Positions 18,630-27,646 of a stretch of DNA of 64,000 bases are shown one piece after another. Position 1 is the stretch's first letter; the number at the start of each line of letters is the position of its first letter. Both the position numbers and the translations under genes were made by a program. This DNA comes from Bombella favorum. Its GTDB lineage: Bacteria > Pseudomonadota > Alphaproteobacteria > Acetobacterales > Acetobacteraceae. Under the pieces are notes generated by a model. The model did not search any database. It worked only from the letters and a program-made list of their open reading frames with translations, and had not been told where the DNA came from. Where the stretch lies: contig NZ_NWUS01000001.1 in NCBI RefSeq assembly GCF_014048475.1, positions 310,001-374,000 on the forward strand, given 5' to 3'.

Positions 18630-19042
18630 TGGTCGGCCAAATGAACCGTGACACGGCGGAACGCAACACGTGAGTTCTCAACATCTGTCGGTATGAAAGT
18701 TTCCTTCCGGATATCTTCACGCTTGATGCCATCCTGCACCAGCACATCAATCACGGAATCTGCCCGAGCATCAGCCACTTTCTTCAAGACATCCGCATCG
18801 CCACTTTTTCCGGCAGAGCCCGCCACAGTAATATGCGAAATGTGACGCTTATGTGCTGCTTCAACAGCACTAGCAATGATAGCTTTCCCTGTAGGGGTGA
18901 GCGTTACGGATTCTGTATCAAAGAAAATGACATAATCATTTCGTGGTAGGTGCGAAACACAGCCAGCTAGAAGTCCGGCTACCATGAGGGAAGTCGCCCC
19001 CACGGGAGCAAGACGACGCATGAAAGCAAAAACCTTCTTCAT
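18626..19042 (-). CDS. Small OmpA-like lipoprotein
   Basis: This 138-residue protein has a lipoprotein signal (MVAGLLAGC, cysteine lipobox) and an OmpA-C-like domain: YVIFFDTESVTLTPTGKAII, ITVAGSAGKSGD, ADARADSVIDVLVQDGI and SRVAFRRVTVHL. In OmpA the domain binds diaminopimelate in peptidoglycan through an aspartate and an arginine. Here the arginine in the ARADSV helix remains, but the aspartate position (GxTD in OmpA) reads GSAG. The ATG at 19042 is preceded by AAGGGG at a good distance; one 7 codons earlier is less likely. It overlaps and probably couples to recQ, an odd pairing of envelope and repair genes. Confidence 0.8.
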   Translation of the reverse strand: MKKVFAFMRRLAPVGATSLMVAGLLAGCVSHLPRNDYVIFFDTESVTLTPTGKAIIASAVEAAHKRHISHITVAGSAGKSGDADVLKKVADARADSVIDVLVQDGIKREDIRKETFIPTDVENSRVAFRRVTVHLADH

Positions 19043-19152
19043 GGGAGCCCCTTTTCTCATCAATGATAAAAAATCTCATCTTTAACTGCCCGTGCTTTGC
19101 CCTGTGGTCAATATGGCCCAGCCCTCAATGACAGTAAAAATGCATCGTTCCC

Positions 19153-20790
19153 TCAAAGAGAGTGGGAGATTAAGGTGCCGTCCTGAATTGTCCAGAGATG
19201 ATCAAGCTGCTCTACCCCCGTAAGGCGATGAGTGATCAGCAAGATAGTACGGGAACGGTCTAGCTGATTGAGGGTTGCCAGAAAAGCGCGCTCGGTCTCC
19301 ATATCAAGCCCGGAACCAGGTTCGTCAAGAATCAGTACCGGAGCATCAGAGAGTAGGACACGGGCCAGAGCGATACGACGCCCCTGCCCTCCAGATATGT
19401 GTGATCCATTTTCACCAATCCAGCTATCCAGCCCATCAGGCAGGGAGCGCACGAAATCGGCAATCTGGGCTTGCTCAAGCGCCGCCCATATAGCGTCTTC
19501 GGAAATGCCATCTCGCCCTAGCAAAAGGTTGGAGCGAACCGTATCATCAAAAAGATGGCTTGACTGTGAGAGCCACGCAACCTTGCTCCGCAGGGCTTCA
19601 GTCTGGATGGAGGCGATATCATGTCCGCCTAGAGTGATACTCCCCTTTTTAGGAGCGACCACCTTAAGCAGCAGGGCCGCAAGACTGGACTTTCCTGCGC
19701 CAGAAGGTCCAATCAATGCTGCTCTTTCACCTTCCCGGATTCTAAAATTCACATTGTGCAGAACGGTCTTGCCCGGGAGCCAGCCGAAGGTAATGTTCTT
19801 ACCTTCAATTTCATGTCCATTAGGCGCAGGCTCTGTTCCTTCTCCTGGCGTGCCGTTAGGAACGATCGTAGCTTCTACGACGCGTTCTGCTGCATGACGG
19901 ATACGACCGAACAACAGACCAGCCCTCGGGAGGTCTACAATATTGTCGAGAGCTGTCATGACCACAAACAGAATGGTAATTCCCATGACTGCTTGTTCTT
20001 TTGGAAAGAAGAAACCAGTACACCCTGCTAAAGCAAATACGACACCTAAACGGGTTAGCAACAGAGACAATGCGTGCACATGCGCCATAGCACGGCCTTG
20101 TCGACGTTGCGCTGTATAGAAAACATCCTCAGCAGTTAGGAAACGTTCCGTCGCTGCATCTTCCTGTCCGAAAATCCGCAGTTCACGCATGCCGCCAACA
20201 AGATCAAGGGCCTGATTGTTCATTTCGGCCTGTGTTCTCTGGAGTTCTGGCCCCCAACGATATGAGATTTTTGCCATGAGGGTAGGTAAGGCAAAGGCGA
20301 CCAGACAGAAAATAATTCCTATACTGAATGCGAGCAAGACGCTTCCCTTCAGGCAGATCCCAAGGACGATGCACAGGCTCAAAAGGGCGGTCGCCAGAGG
20401 AACCAGAATACGTAGATAGAAGCTGTCCAGGCTTTGTACGTCAGCAACAAGACGGGACAATAGATCACCAGAACGACGGAATCCCAGTCCAGCTGCGGCG
20501 CCTTTGGCAAGCCCCCTATAAAACCAGAGACGGATATCAGCCAGAACCCGGAAGGTAGCATCATGTGTTGCTAGACGCTCCAGATAGCGCAGGATAATAC
20601 GGGAAGCCCCAGCAAATCTGAGTATTCCGAATGCAGCGACCCCGCCAACAGCAATCAGTCCGAGGCGAGACCCTGTCTGTCCCATGAGAAGAAAGACAGC
20701 ACAGACGGAGAGTTCAGCCAGAAGAAGCCCCACAAGCAGGCGACCCCCACGGGATTTCCATATATTCCATAATGGCTGTAGCTGTTTCAT
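19153..20790 (-). CDS. cydC: Cysteine/glutathione ABC exporter subunit CydC
   Basis: This is half of the CydDC heterodimer, an inner-membrane ABC exporter of cysteine and glutathione needed for assembly of cytochrome bd. The 545 residues comprise an N-terminal six-helix membrane domain (about 15-300) and a C-terminal ATPase with GPSGAGKSS (Walker A), SQSSHLFDDTVRSN (Q-loop), HISGGQGRRIALARVLL (signature with ISGGQ) and VLILDEPGSGLD (Walker B). The ATG overlaps the stop of cydD by one base (TAATG). cydAB itself does not lie in the window. Confidence 0.93.
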   Translation of the reverse strand: MKQLQPLWNIWKSRGGRLLVGLLLAELSVCAVFLLMGQTGSRLGLIAVGGVAAFGILRFAGASRIILRYLERLATHDATFRVLADIRLWFYRGLAKGAAAGLGFRRSGDLLSRLVADVQSLDSFYLRILVPLATALLSLCIVLGICLKGSVLLAFSIGIIFCLVAFALPTLMAKISYRWGPELQRTQAEMNNQALDLVGGMRELRIFGQEDAATERFLTAEDVFYTAQRRQGRAMAHVHALSLLLTRLGVVFALAGCTGFFFPKEQAVMGITILFVVMTALDNIVDLPRAGLLFGRIRHAAERVVEATIVPNGTPGEGTEPAPNGHEIEGKNITFGWLPGKTVLHNVNFRIREGERAALIGPSGAGKSSLAALLLKVVAPKKGSITLGGHDIASIQTEALRSKVAWLSQSSHLFDDTVRSNLLLGRDGISEDAIWAALEQAQIADFVRSLPDGLDSWIGENGSHISGGQGRRIALARVLLSDAPVLILDEPGSGLDMETERAFLATLNQLDRSRTILLITHRLTGVEQLDHLWTIQDGTLISHSL

Positions 20791-22484
20791 TACAGAATCT
20801 CCTGTTCCATAACCCGTCCTTTTTCGATAGCGAGATGCACGGTCTCGCCGATATTGTGGAACTGGGAAGAATGAGTGGAGATCAGAGCTGTACGTCCTTT
20901 TAGAAGACGCCGGAGAGAAACAAGTATGTCCTGTTCTGTCGCAGGGTCGAGGTGGGCTGTTGGTTCATCCATGATGAGCAACGGCGCATCTTTCAGGAAG
21001 GCTCTGGCGATGGCGATACGCTGTGCCTGCCCGCCGGAAAGGCCATACCCTCCCTCACCCAGTTTTGTCTCCAGTCCATCAGGCAAAAGAGCCAGATAAT
21101 CCACAATAGCAGAAGCCTCCAGAGCTTCTTGAAGCTGTTTTTCTGAAGCTGCCGGTGCTGCAAACATGATGTTCTCACGCAGGGTTCCAGCGAAAATAAC
21201 CGGCTTCTGACCAATCCAACTAATCTGACGCGTCATATCGGCTGGCTGTAATGCCTGAAGGTCAGCACCACCAAGAAGGATATGTCCTTCACGTGGACGA
21301 ATGAAGCCCAGAAGCATCTCTATAAGCGTCGATTTTCCGGCCCCCGAAGGGCCAGTCAGCAGGGCAATATCGCCCGCTTTGAGGTGGAAGGAAACGTCGT
21401 CTAGTGCTAAGGGACGGTCTTCCACCCACTGATAGGAAATATTCCGCACATCCAGATCAATACCCTTATCCGTACGATCCGGGACCAAACGGGGGGCGGA
21501 TTCTTTTACTGTCAATTCAGGTAGGAGCGGTAGTTTCTGGATGGCCTCACCACTGTTAGTAATCTGTGCCCTATCCTGATAAGCTGCAGAGAGAGCCCGG
21601 AATGGTGCAAACGCTTCTGGCACCATAAGAACAGCAAACAGGATGCTAGTTGTCTGCGGTATAGAACCACCATGTAGCAGGCTGTGGCGCTGGTCGATCA
21701 CAATCCAGACTAATGCGACAATCATAGCAATATCGGTTGAAGCGGAAGTTAGAAACGCCATACGCAGCACTTTCATGGTCCGCTGGCGTAACTCGTCAGC
21801 GGCGCGACCAAGGTTCTGGGCATCCTTTTCCGCATTCCCCGAAAGCACGATGGTGGCGATACCGCGGATGCGGTCAAGAAAACGAACCTGAAGACGGTTA
21901 AGTGCTAGCAGTTGGCGACGTGAGGCAACGGCCGTAGCAATACCAAAGACAGCTTGAAAGACTGGGAGGAAAAGGCAGCATCCACCTAGGATGAAACCAG
22001 CACGGTGATTCTGCCAGAATACAACGAGCACAACAGACCACTGGGCCACCACCCACAAGGCTGAGGCGGGCAGCCAACGGGCGAAATACCCTTCCAACGC
22101 TTCAATGCGATCTGTCAGAAGGGAGGCCAGTGCCGCACTATGCTGATGCCGAAGTAATGCAGGCCCTTGTGCAAAGAAACGAGCAAGCAACTCACGCCTC
22201 AAGCGTTTGCGAGCTTTTTCACCGCTGGACACAGCCAGTTGTTCTTGCGCATAGCCCAGAATGACACGGAGGATAGAAGCTAAGACGAAGAGTACCAGCC
22301 AGCGAAGAGCTACCCCCTGCCCGCTTGCTAGCAGCTCCGCCAGAATGGAAGCGAGGCTCCATACTAGAACCATTCCGGTAAGAACGTTACACATCCCCAC
22401 CAGAGCCATCGTCATCGTAGCCGAGCGATTGGCGCTATTCTGCTGCCGTACCCAGCTTTTTAGCATCTTTTTGTCTGCCTTCAT
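20790..22484 (-). CDS. cydD: Cysteine/glutathione ABC exporter subunit CydD
   Basis: This is the partner of CydC. The 564-residue chain has an N-terminal transmembrane domain and an ATPase domain with LTGPSGAGKSTLIEM, SWIGQKPVIFAGTLRENI, YGLSGGQAQRIAIARAFL and PLLIMDEPTAHLDP. CydD comes first and CydC second, the standard order. The pair forms its own transcription unit, divergent from the uup gene, with 134 bases between the two starts. I see no Fnr-type or other defined operator there. Confidence 0.93.
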   Translation of the reverse strand: MKADKKMLKSWVRQQNSANRSATMTMALVGMCNVLTGMVLVWSLASILAELLASGQGVALRWLVLFVLASILRVILGYAQEQLAVSSGEKARKRLRRELLARFFAQGPALLRHQHSAALASLLTDRIEALEGYFARWLPASALWVVAQWSVVLVVFWQNHRAGFILGGCCLFLPVFQAVFGIATAVASRRQLLALNRLQVRFLDRIRGIATIVLSGNAEKDAQNLGRAADELRQRTMKVLRMAFLTSASTDIAMIVALVWIVIDQRHSLLHGGSIPQTTSILFAVLMVPEAFAPFRALSAAYQDRAQITNSGEAIQKLPLLPELTVKESAPRLVPDRTDKGIDLDVRNISYQWVEDRPLALDDVSFHLKAGDIALLTGPSGAGKSTLIEMLLGFIRPREGHILLGGADLQALQPADMTRQISWIGQKPVIFAGTLRENIMFAAPAASEKQLQEALEASAIVDYLALLPDGLETKLGEGGYGLSGGQAQRIAIARAFLKDAPLLIMDEPTAHLDPATEQDILVSLRRLLKGRTALISTHSSQFHNIGETVHLAIEKGRVMEQEIL

Positions 22485-22618
22485 GCGGGGATATATACAG
22501 GTGAAAACAGGGAAATAGAAACAGACAGAGTAAAAGTTTTCTATCGGAAAAATCTTTCTTACATCTCTTTACCTGTTTCATATTGCAAATCTGCTCAGTT
22601 TTCCGCACATCAAGGCAC

Positions 22619-24430
22619 ATGTCTGCACCAATTCTCAATCTACAGAATATTTCATACACGCTAGGCGGGCGCCCCCTGCTGGACGGCGCGACACTCTCCG
22701 TACAACCAGGTGAGAGGCTCTGCCTTGTCGGGCGTAATGGTTCTGGCAAATCCACTCTACTCCGTATTGCTGCGGGAGAGCTGGAGGCTGATAGCGGAAA
22801 ACATTTTCTACAGCCCGGTCTGAAAGTACATTACCTGCCGCAGGAACCCGATCTGTCCGTTTGGGACACTGTCTTTGATTACGTCACGGCGGATCTGGAC
22901 GAAACGACGCATTATCGGGCTCGCTCCATGCTTAGCGAGTTGGGTATGAGCGGTAATGAGAAATGTGCCAGCCTTTCTGGAGGGGAAGCACGCCGGAGCG
23001 CTTTGGCTCGTGCCCTAGCGACTGAGCCAGACCTTCTTCTGCTAGATGAGCCAACCAACCATCTGGACCTCCCCTGCATCGCTTGGCTGGAACGAGAGCT
23101 TCTAGCCTCGAATGCCGGGATGGTTATCATCAGCCATGACCGTCGCTTTCTAGAGACCCTATGCAAGGCTGTCATCTGGCTGGATCAGGGAGGAACGCAG
23201 AGACTTGATGCTAGCTTTGCTCATTTCGAATCATGGCGAGACGAGCAGATTGAACTTGCCGAACGAGCAGCTCATAAACTGGATCGCCAGATCGCTCGTG
23301 AAGAAGACTGGATGCGATATGGTGTTACAGCTCGACGAAAACGAAATGTCCGGCGTGTTGCCGAGCTAGCAGCTCTGAGAGCGGAGCGACGTGATGTGGC
23401 TTCTCGTCAGAGAGGCACTCTAAAGCTTGAAGCTAGTGAAGCAGAGAATACCAGTAAAATTGTCATGGATGCCGAATCCATCAGCTGGACATACCCTGAG
23501 CGTCCCCTCATCTCTGCCTTGACCCTCAAGGTTACCAAGGGAGACCGGCTAGGTATTTGCGGCGCCAATGGTGCTGGGAAAACAACGCTCTTGCGTCTTC
23601 TTATAGGTGATATGGAACCGCAGACAGGAGAGATTAAGCGCAGTCCCTCCATTCAGATGGTCACATTGGACCAGCAGCGTAGTGCGTTGGATGGGAATCA
23701 GAATGTTGCTAACTTCCTGACGGACGGCCATGGCGAGATGGTGCAGGTTGGCACAGAGAAACGTCATGTCATTGGTTACATGAAAGACTTTCTCTTTAGG
23801 CCGGAACAAGCACGCACACCGGTTAGCCACCTCTCGGGTGGTGAGCGTGGACGGCTAGCCTTGGCGGCAGCTCTTGCCCGTCCCTCTAATCTGTTGGTGT
23901 TAGACGAGCCAACGAACGATCTGGACCTTGAAACGCTGGACCTATTGCAGGACATGCTGGGCGACTATGCTGGGACAGTCCTGCTCGTCAGCCATGACCG
24001 TGATTTTCTGGATAGGTTGGCAACATCCACTTTGGTAGCGGAAGGTAATGGTAGCTGGATTGAATATGCCGGCGGCTATTCAGATATGTTGGCACAACGC
24101 AGGGGGCAATTACCTGCAGAAAGACAGCAGAAAGATGCGGTATCATCTTCAGATGGAAAAAGTTCATCTGCTTCTCGCTCTGAGAAAAGCCCTGCTAAAT
24201 TGAGCTACAAGGAACAGCGGGAACTAGACCAACTACCGGAAAGGCTCGAAAAACTCGAAAAAGATGCAGTACTCTGCCGGAACGCTTTGGCAGACCCCGA
24301 ACTTTATACGCGGGACCCGGTCCGGTTTGAAAAAATTACAGCAGCACTGGCAGAAACTGAACAAAAACTAAGTCTAGCTGAAGAGCGCTGGGTCGAGTTG
24401 GAGAGTAAGCGAGAAGAGTTAGAGGGGTAA
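22619..24430 (+). CDS. uup: ABC-F family ATPase (Uup type)
   Basis: This soluble protein of 604 residues carries two ABC domains and no membrane part. The first has VGRNGSGKSTLL, LSGGEARRSALARAL and LLLLDEPTNHLD; the second has CGANGAGKTTLL, LSGGERGRLALAAAL and LLVLDEPTNDLD. The roughly 90-residue linker between them and the C-terminal coiled coil (from about 520, rich in lysine and glutamate, KLSYKEQRELDQLPERLEKLE) mark it as Uup rather than EttA. ABC-F proteins act on ribosomes, and Uup has also been linked to DNA branched structures. A TTG 36 bases upstream opens the frame, but the ATG at 22619 gives the correct N-terminus. Confidence 0.92.
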   Translation: MSAPILNLQNISYTLGGRPLLDGATLSVQPGERLCLVGRNGSGKSTLLRIAAGELEADSGKHFLQPGLKVHYLPQEPDLSVWDTVFDYVTADLDETTHYRARSMLSELGMSGNEKCASLSGGEARRSALARALATEPDLLLLDEPTNHLDLPCIAWLERELLASNAGMVIISHDRRFLETLCKAVIWLDQGGTQRLDASFAHFESWRDEQIELAERAAHKLDRQIAREEDWMRYGVTARRKRNVRRVAELAALRAERRDVASRQRGTLKLEASEAENTSKIVMDAESISWTYPERPLISALTLKVTKGDRLGICGANGAGKTTLLRLLIGDMEPQTGEIKRSPSIQMVTLDQQRSALDGNQNVANFLTDGHGEMVQVGTEKRHVIGYMKDFLFRPEQARTPVSHLSGGERGRLALAAALARPSNLLVLDEPTNDLDLETLDLLQDMLGDYAGTVLLVSHDRDFLDRLATSTLVAEGNGSWIEYAGGYSDMLAQRRGQLPAERQQKDAVSSSDGKSSSASRSEKSPAKLSYKEQRELDQLPERLEKLEKDAVLCRNALADPELYTRDPVRFEKITAALAETEQKLSLAEERWVELESKREELEG

Positions 24431-24445
24431 CCCCAGCGGTGTGTT

Positions 24446-24476
24446 CCAGCCCGCCTATTTCAAGCAGGCGGGCTGG
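24446..24476. terminator. Strong hairpin between uup and the SHOCT gene
   Basis: A perfect 11-bp GC-rich stem (24446-24456 with 24466-24476) lies between two convergent coding ends. There is no T-run on either side, so termination would need Rho or the hairpin may mainly protect the mRNA ends. Confidence 0.5.
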
Positions 24477-24483
24477 ATATAAA

Positions 24484-24918
24484 TTACAGACGATTGATGA
24501 GTTGTTCTTTCGCCTTGGTGAATTCCTCTTCCGTCAGCGTGCCGTGATCTCTCATCCGAGCAAGCCGTGCAAGCGTTTCAGCTGGAGGTTCTGCTGTAGC
24601 GCCGGAACCACTGAAAGACTGCGTCTGGCTATGCGCCTGATAAGGCCCCCAGCCCTGCCCTTGCCCATTCTGGAAAGCGATCAGCTTCTCTTTGGGCCAA
24701 AGTGCCCAAATGAGCAGACCAATCCAGAAAAAACCAGTCCAGCCCGCAAATACGTTCAGGGCGATGAGTAACCATTTCTGTGGGTGCTGCCGCATGATAG
24801 CAATGATGCTCGGCAGGAAGTATAGCCCCAGCATGGAAAGCATAAGAATGGCAAAGATCAGCAGACTAAGATACGGATTTATCGCATTAAGCTGCTGCGT
24901 ATAGTCGGTCACGTCCAT
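24484..24918 (-). CDS. Small membrane protein with superinfection-immunity-like and SHOCT domains
   Basis: This 144-residue protein has two hydrophobic segments (about 12-36, LLIFAILMLSMLGLYFLPSI, and 48-67, WLLIALNVFAGWTGFFWIGL). They follow the pattern of the Imm_superinfect family, in which a PxxIA and a NxxxGWTxxxWxxxLxWAL motif are typical. A Gly/Gln-rich spacer and a C-terminal SHOCT domain (LARLARMRDHGTLTEEEFTKAKEQLI) follow. SHOCT domains are short oligomerisation modules. I chose the ATG at 24918 (GGAGAG about 10 bases upstream) rather than the one at 24960. Real function is unknown; the phage-immunity name of the family is not evidence of that role. Confidence 0.75.
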   Translation of the reverse strand: MDVTDYTQQLNAINPYLSLLIFAILMLSMLGLYFLPSIIAIMRQHPQKWLLIALNVFAGWTGFFWIGLLIWALWPKEKLIAFQNGQGQGWGPYQAHSQTQSFSGSGATAEPPAETLARLARMRDHGTLTEEEFTKAKEQLINRL

Positions 24919-24965
24919 GAGAATTATCTCTCCGTAGTATAAGGAATTGTGGGGCGGCAAGCCGG

Positions 24966-25958
24966 TCAGTCAATCAAGCCCGCCTGCCGGACCAGAGCCT
25001 GTGCAGCCCGTATCTCTTCTCCGACTCTTAAGGCGGCGTCAAGAGCCCTTAGCCCAGCCTGTCCATCCACCATCACGGGGGCTCCATCCAGACAGGATGC
25101 AACAAAAGCATCATGTTCGGCAGCAAGGTTGTCATGTTCTTTCCAATGAAGGCTTTGCCGCCTGAAACCGTTGCTGCTTGGCAAGAGTATGCCCTTATCA
25201 CGATTGATGAAGGTCAACTTCCGGCTCATGAAATCCGCTGAAAGATAACCTTCTTGTGCGAAAAGACGCATTTTACGCTCGGTCTTGAACGAAATGCGGC
25301 TAGCCGTAATGGAAGCAACACAACCATTTTTAAAACGGACACGGGCATTAGCGATATCTTCATGAGCACTGGAAACGGCAGCCCCCATAGCGTCAATGTG
25401 CACGATAGGGCTGTCTACAAGGGAAAGAATAAAATCGAGATCATGAATCATCAGATCCAACACGACAGATACGTCGGTTCCTCGCTCCTTGTAAGGGGCA
25501 ATTCTTGTAGCCTCAATATAGAGGGGGTGCTTTATGCGGTTACTGATGGCATGATGCTCAGCAGAGTAACGCAATAAATGCCCGACTTGGAGAATGCAGC
25601 CCTGTTCCTCAGCATAACGAACTAGTTCCGCTCCTTCTTCCCTTGTGGACGCAAGAGGCTTCTCGACCATTACATGACGTCCAGCTTCTAAAGCTTGTCG
25701 GGCTAGACGGTAATGTGTCTCGGCGGGAGAGGCGATAAAAACAGCGTCACATTGTTTCAGCAAGTCTTCATAAGCTTTGAAGGCAATAGCCCCTGCTTCC
25801 TGGGAGACTGTTTGAGCTCGTATATAATCAGAGTCATAAAGCCCGACAAGATGCTCCCGCCTATGTCGGGAGGCCTGAAGTGCATGGAAGCGGCCAAAAT
25901 AGCCTGCGCCTGCAATGGCAACATTAAGGGGCCGTCTTTCTATCATGTGAGCGATCAT
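24966..25958 (-). CDS. Gfo/Idh/MocA-family oxidoreductase
   Basis: This is an NAD(P)-dependent sugar or sugar-nucleotide oxidoreductase of 330 residues. The Rossmann motif GAGYFGRFHALQ is near the start, the MVEKPLAST strand carries the EKP lysine of the family, and VLDLMIHDLDFILSL with its HD pair lies in the C-terminal domain. The motif IANARVRFKNGCVASITASRIS resembles a group often found near lipid A genes (GnnA-like, UDP-GlcNAc 3-dehydrogenase), but no lpx gene is near, so this is only a suggestion. It is divergent from secD. A second in-frame ATG lies 4 codons in (25946). Confidence 0.78.
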   Translation of the reverse strand: MIAHMIERRPLNVAIAGAGYFGRFHALQASRHRREHLVGLYDSDYIRAQTVSQEAGAIAFKAYEDLLKQCDAVFIASPAETHYRLARQALEAGRHVMVEKPLASTREEGAELVRYAEEQGCILQVGHLLRYSAEHHAISNRIKHPLYIEATRIAPYKERGTDVSVVLDLMIHDLDFILSLVDSPIVHIDAMGAAVSSAHEDIANARVRFKNGCVASITASRISFKTERKMRLFAQEGYLSADFMSRKLTFINRDKGILLPSSNGFRRQSLHWKEHDNLAAEHDAFVASCLDGAPVMVDGQAGLRALDAALRVGEEIRAAQALVRQAGLID

Positions 25959-26102
25959 AGCACCCAGTGGAGGTTGTGCAAGACGCTATACAGTCCTGCA
26001 TAATGGTTGCAATAAAGGACCGGAACGGGCATGGTCACACCCCATCTGCGAGATTAGTTCTGGCCACTTCCTCTTCACGCTTTTGAGGTTCTCTGACCCC
26101 CT

Positions 26103-27641
26103 ATGTTGTATTACAGTCGCCTCAGGATGTTAGGCGTGGTGGGCATCTGCCTGATCAGTGCCCTCCTCTGTCTTCCTAATTTCATGAAATCCCCCTCATC
26201 ATTCTTGCCCTGGCATCAGGTGCATCTTGGGCTTGATCTGCGAGGCGGTTCCTATCTCCTGTTGCAGCTGGACACGAAGACACTCCAGCATGACCGGCTC
26301 CAGTCTCTAGAGGGTGAAGTACGCCAGGGGTTGCTGACTGCCCATCTCGGCTATCGTAACATTGAGCGTGATGATGCTACGGCCTCCGTGTTGGTTACGC
26401 CCCGGTCAGATAGTGAAAAAGATAGCGACCGAAAAGTTCTGGAAGGGCTGACGCCATCCATTCCCGGCGAACTTGCTGTTAGTGAAAAGAATGGCCAGTT
26501 TGCTATCAGTCTGACACCAGAGGCCATCCGTAGTCGTGCCCGGGAGGCTGTTTCACGCTCTATTGAGATCGTGCGCCGGCGTATCGACAGTACAGGTGCC
26601 ATTGATCCGAGTATCGCCCGTGAAGGTGAAGATCGCATCGTGCTGGAGCTCCCAGGTATTAGCGATCCCCAGCGCATCAAGACGTTACTCGGTACGACTG
26701 CCCGTATGACCTTTCACCTTGTTTCTCCAGACCCCACTCATGCTGGGCCCGGCACAACTATGCTGCCCCTCTCCGAAGGGCGTGGGGAGCTGGCTGTGGA
26801 AGACAGGATTGACGTCGATGGCGCTAACCTGACGGATGCTGCCGCCACGATGAACGAAGGACAGTGGGTTGTTGAACTGAAGTTCGACAATAAGGGGGCC
26901 GATGACTTTGCCCGCATTACCACGCAGAATGTTGGCAAGCCATTTGCTATCGTGTTGGATGGCCGCATCCTGACAAGCCCGGTCATCAATGGCCCCATCA
27001 CGGCTGGCCAAGGGATTATCACAGGTAGCTTTACGGCTCGGTCGGCCTCTGATCTAGCATTACTGCTACGTGCTGGTGCACTTCCTGCCCCGCTTACCGT
27101 GGTAGAACAGCGGAGCATTGGGCCAAGTCTAGGTGCAGCATCCATTCATGCAGGCATCATCAGCCTTATTGTTGGCTTCGTGCTGGTCGTACTGTTCATG
27201 CTGCTCTTCTATGGTCGGTTTGGCCTTTATGCGGATGTTGCGCTTTTTGCCAACCTTGTCATGATTCTAGCTATTCTGTCTCTTTTTGAAGCAACCCTGA
27301 CATTGCCAGGTATGGCAGGCATCCTGTTGACTCTTGGTATGGCCGTGGATGCTAACATCCTCATCAATGAACGCATTCGGGAAGAAGTCCGGAATGGTCG
27401 CAAGCCGCTTCAGGCTTTACAGGCCGGATTCCAGCGGGCAACGAGTACAATTATCGACAGTAATGCCACAGCCTTTCTTGCGCATGTCATGCTCTTTGTC
27501 TTCGGTACAGGGGCTGTCCGCAACTTTGCCTTGACCATCACCATCGGTATCGTCACCACACTGTTTACGACACTGGTACTATCCCGCATGCTGATTGTCC
27601 GTTGGTATGCTCATAAACGTCCACAAGAACTGCCGGTCTGA
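26103..27641 (+). CDS. secD: Protein translocase subunit SecD
   Basis: SecD works with SecF to drive late steps of protein export through SecYEG using the proton motive force. The 512 residues show the first membrane segment, the LGLDLRGGSYLLLQ motif, the large P1 periplasmic domain with RRRIDSTGAIDPSI and the second motif pair, and then a five-helix bundle including LLTLGMAVDANILINERIREE and SNATAFLAHVMLF. The GMAVDANIL motif carries the functionally important aspartate. It is 144 bases from the divergent oxidoreductase; no yajC is seen upstream. secF follows after 5 bases. Confidence 0.96.
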   Translation: MLYYSRLRMLGVVGICLISALLCLPNFMKSPSSFLPWHQVHLGLDLRGGSYLLLQLDTKTLQHDRLQSLEGEVRQGLLTAHLGYRNIERDDATASVLVTPRSDSEKDSDRKVLEGLTPSIPGELAVSEKNGQFAISLTPEAIRSRAREAVSRSIEIVRRRIDSTGAIDPSIAREGEDRIVLELPGISDPQRIKTLLGTTARMTFHLVSPDPTHAGPGTTMLPLSEGRGELAVEDRIDVDGANLTDAAATMNEGQWVVELKFDNKGADDFARITTQNVGKPFAIVLDGRILTSPVINGPITAGQGIITGSFTARSASDLALLLRAGALPAPLTVVEQRSIGPSLGAASIHAGIISLIVGFVLVVLFMLLFYGRFGLYADVALFANLVMILAILSLFEATLTLPGMAGILLTLGMAVDANILINERIREEVRNGRKPLQALQAGFQRATSTIIDSNATAFLAHVMLFVFGTGAVRNFALTITIGIVTTLFTTLVLSRMLIVRWYAHKRPQELPV

Positions 27642-27646
27642 TCGCC

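Noticed and set aside
19268-19897. Plus-strand frame of 209 codons inside cydC
   Set aside because: Antisense to the CydC ATPase domain; no ribosome-binding site or family.
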